DNA of 37,429 nt from assembly GCA_949287225.1 (NCBI GenBank), contig CASEFP010000196.1:1-37429 (forward strand), given 5' to 3'. How positions within the stretch are numbered: the stretch's first letter is position 1; every line of letters starts with the position of its first letter. This stretch comes from an uncultured Lentisphaeria bacterium (lineage in GTDB: Bacteria > Verrucomicrobiota > Lentisphaeria > Victivallales > UBA1829). The notes below the pieces were generated by a model that did not search any database, was not told the origin of the DNA, and was given only the letters and a program-made list of their open reading frames with translations. The translations under genes were made by a program, and so were the position numbers. Shown piece by piece: positions 35,958 to 37,429 of this stretch.

Positions 35958-36764
35958 TCAGAAGGAGTTCTCCGGCCCCGGGAATTTCTGCTCGCGGACA
36001 TCGGAAACGTATTCGGTGAATGCGCGGCGGATTTCCTCCGTCAGATTCGCATAGCGCCTCGCATGTTTCGGCTGGAAGTCCGTGAACAGTCCGAGCAGAT
36101 CGTTGACGACCTGAACCTGCCCGGAACAGTGCACGCCCGCGCCGATTCCGATCGTCGGGACGCTGACTGCCTCCGTGATCCGTTTTCCGAGTTCAGCGGG
36201 CAAGCACTCGAGAACCATGGCGAACACGCCCGCCGCCTCCATCGCCTTCGCGTCTGCGATAATGCGTTCCGCTTCCGCCTCGCCGCGCCCTGTGACACGG
36301 TAGACGCCGGAGGTCTTGATGTGCTGGGGCAGGAGTCCGATGTGCCCCATGACCGGGATTCCCGCGTGAACCATCCGCTCAACGGTCGGGGCGAGGGCGG
36401 CATCGCCTTCGATCTTGACCGCGTCGCATCCGGCTTCCTGAAGATAGCGCGCGGCGTTTTTAAGGGCTTCGCTCTCGCTCGCATGGCAGGTCATGAACGG
36501 CATGTCGCCGACGATGAACGCGTCCGGCGCGCCCCGGCGGACCGCCGCGCAGTGGTGCAGCGACTGCTCCAGCGTGACCGGAAGCGTGCTTGTATAGCCG
36601 AGCACCGCCATCCCGAGCGAATCGCCCACCAGAATGATGTCGATGCCGCACTCCTGCGCCAGTTTTGCCGTCGGCGCGTCATACGCGGTCAGCATTACGA
36701 TTTTCCTGCCTTCGTTTTTCATCTTGCGGAAAAGCGAAACCGTCGGTTTTTTCCCGTTTCCCAT
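35958..36764 (-). CDS. panB: 3-methyl-2-oxobutanoate hydroxymethyltransferase PanB
   Basis: This 268-residue TIM-barrel enzyme transfers a hydroxymethyl group from 5,10-methylenetetrahydrofolate to 2-oxoisovalerate, giving ketopantoate for pantothenate and coenzyme A. Full-length family motifs are visible: MLTAYDAPTAKLAQECGID (24-42), ILVGDSLGMAVLGY (44-57, metal ligand Asp48), FIVGDMPFMT (83-92, Asp87), AVKIEG (115-120), GHIGLLPQ (about 138-145) and VPTIGIGAGVHCSGQVQVVNDLLGLF (about 202-227). GAGGTG precedes the start, and a promoter lies at 36810-36838. No other pantothenate gene is adjacent. Confidence 0.97.
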   Translation of the reverse strand: MGNGKKPTVSLFRKMKNEGRKIVMLTAYDAPTAKLAQECGIDIILVGDSLGMAVLGYTSTLPVTLEQSLHHCAAVRRGAPDAFIVGDMPFMTCHASESEALKNAARYLQEAGCDAVKIEGDAALAPTVERMVHAGIPVMGHIGLLPQHIKTSGVYRVTGRGEAEAERIIADAKAMEAAGVFAMVLECLPAELGKRITEAVSVPTIGIGAGVHCSGQVQVVNDLLGLFTDFQPKHARRYANLTEEIRRAFTEYVSDVREQKFPGPENSF

Positions 36765-36809
36765 ATCTTACACCTCGCAAATTGAGAAAATCTGTTTTTT
36801 CCTCCTGAT

Positions 36810-36838
36810 AAAATAACACGGAAACTCTCATTAAGCAA
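36810..36838 (-). promoter_or_regulatory. Predicted promoter of panB
   Basis: On the minus strand TTGCTT (36838-36833) and TATTTT (36815-36810) are spaced by 17 bp, about 46 bp ahead of the panB start. Confidence 0.5.
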
Positions 36839-36848
36839 TGTTTTTCAT

Positions 36849-36877
36849 TTGATTTTCGCGGAATATGGGGGCATATT
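36849..36877 (+). promoter_or_regulatory. Predicted promoter of the RNase R gene
   Basis: TTGATT (36849-36854) and CATATT (36872-36877) are spaced by 17 bp, about 58 bp before the start codon. The leader contains a GC-rich palindrome CGCCCGGGCG at 36898-36907. Confidence 0.5.
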
Positions 36878-36935
36878 GGCCGGAGAAAAAAGAAAATCGC
36901 CCGGGCGGACGGCCAATCACAAGGAGGGGACAGCA

Positions 36936-37429
36936 ATGGGTGCAGAAAAAAGAAAACATACGGAGGCAAAGGAACGGAATGGTCGGAAAAAGACGGAACG
37001 GCGGATTGTAAGCGGCCGCTTTTCCGCGAATCCCGCCGGATTCGGGTTCGTCACCCCGGAGAATGCCTCCGGCAAGGATATTTTCATTCCTCCGAAAGAT
37101 GTCCACGGCGCGCTCCATGGCGACAGTGTCAAGGTTGAGATCACCAATGAGGACCGTGACGAACGCGGACCCGTCGGACGTGTCGTCGAGATCGCCGAAC
37201 GGAACCGCCGCTTTGTGACGGGAAGCATCATCTCCGAACGGATGCTCAAGCCGCTGGACAGTCATTTCCTTGCGGACATCAAGCTGATCGGTTCCCTCAA
37301 AGGTGCGAAACGCGGCGACTGGGTCCGCGTCCGCCTCCTGGACAACGGTTCGAAACATACGGAACGCCTGCGCGGGACGGTCGAGGAGAACCTCGGCAGG
37401 GCAGGGGAGATCGGGAACGACCTGCGCGC
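36936..37429 (+). CDS. rnr: Ribonuclease R (N-terminal part, cut by the window end)
   Basis: An open frame of 164 codons runs off the right edge without a stop. After a basic N-terminus (KRKHTEAKERNGRKKTERR, 5-23) comes the cold-shock/OB domain of the RNase II/R family: GRFSANPAGFGFVTPENASGKDIFIPPKDVHGAL (27-60) and HGDSVKVEI (61-69). The text after about residue 98 (FVTGSIISERMLKPLDSHF) leads to a second OB-type domain. The catalytic RNB domain lies outside the window. RNase R is a processive 3'-5' exonuclease that degrades structured RNA. AAGGAGGGG lies 7-15 bases upstream of the ATG. The basic N-terminal lead supports RNase R rather than RNase II. Confidence 0.88.
   Translation, partial: MGAEKRKHTEAKERNGRKKTERRIVSGRFSANPAGFGFVTPENASGKDIFIPPKDVHGALHGDSVKVEITNEDRDERGPVGRVVEIAERNRRFVTGSIISERMLKPLDSHFLADIKLIGSLKGAKRGDWVRVRLLDNGSKHTERLRGTVEENLGRAGEIGNDLR

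Overview
The window looks like a Gram-negative, probably anaerobic carbohydrate-degrading bacterium. Several predicted outer-membrane lipoproteins carry clear lipoboxes. GlmM, PanB, MutL and RNase R are of ordinary bacterial type. A large cytoplasmic sugar-catabolism locus combines GH28, Gfo/Idh/MocA, neutral-ceramidase-like and FGGY-kinase proteins. That mixture suits the PVC group, and Lentisphaerota (Victivallis-like) is my best guess. This is inferred from gene content only; there is no rRNA or other phylogenetic marker to prove it. Gene starts usually have a strong AGGAGG-type ribosome binding site, many neighbours overlap as ATGA, and the high GC at third codon positions produces long spurious antisense frames.

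Layout. Bases 1-240 hold an array of short hairpins and a promoter, then a LolA-like lipoprotein (241-900). Three small minus-strand genes follow (1124-2993). A plus-strand operon (3227-8477) has its own promoter and encodes a FAD/NAD(P) oxidoreductase, a Nudix hydrolase, an orphan oligopeptide-type ABC ATPase, a membrane-anchored TPR protein and MutL. It converges on a cation-chloride-cotransporter-like permease (8496-10766). A 424-bp intergenic region separates that from a LexA/CI-like regulator that appears to have lost its protease dyad (11191-11904).

The centre (12001-26356) reads as one catabolic locus. A DeoR-type repressor gene (23734-24498) is divergent from eight minus-strand genes: a 650-residue putative glycosidase, a class III aminotransferase, a signal-less GH28 protein, a Gfo/Idh/MocA oxidoreductase, an MFS transporter, a ceramidase-fold hydrolase, an FGGY kinase and a FucI-like isomerase. 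Downstream of the regulator on the plus strand are an IolE-like isomerase and a glycerophosphodiesterase. Two exact copies of the palindrome ATGTTA-N5-TAACAT lie in front of the regulator and in front of the aminotransferase. The model is import of a glycoside by the MFS carrier, cleavage inside the cell, oxidation or epimerisation, isomerisation and phosphorylation. The substrate is unknown.

The right side holds an EamA half-transporter, a second hairpin array, and a glmM - left-handed-beta-helix protein - bioA operon. Next comes a five-gene envelope operon (35489 down to 30715): two CsgG-like proteins, a COG3014-like lipoprotein, a YcfL-like lipoprotein and an LpoB-like lipoprotein. The last three are adjacent families in proteobacteria, where LpoB activates a peptidoglycan synthase. 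The window ends with panB and the first 164 codons of an RNase R gene, divergent from each other.
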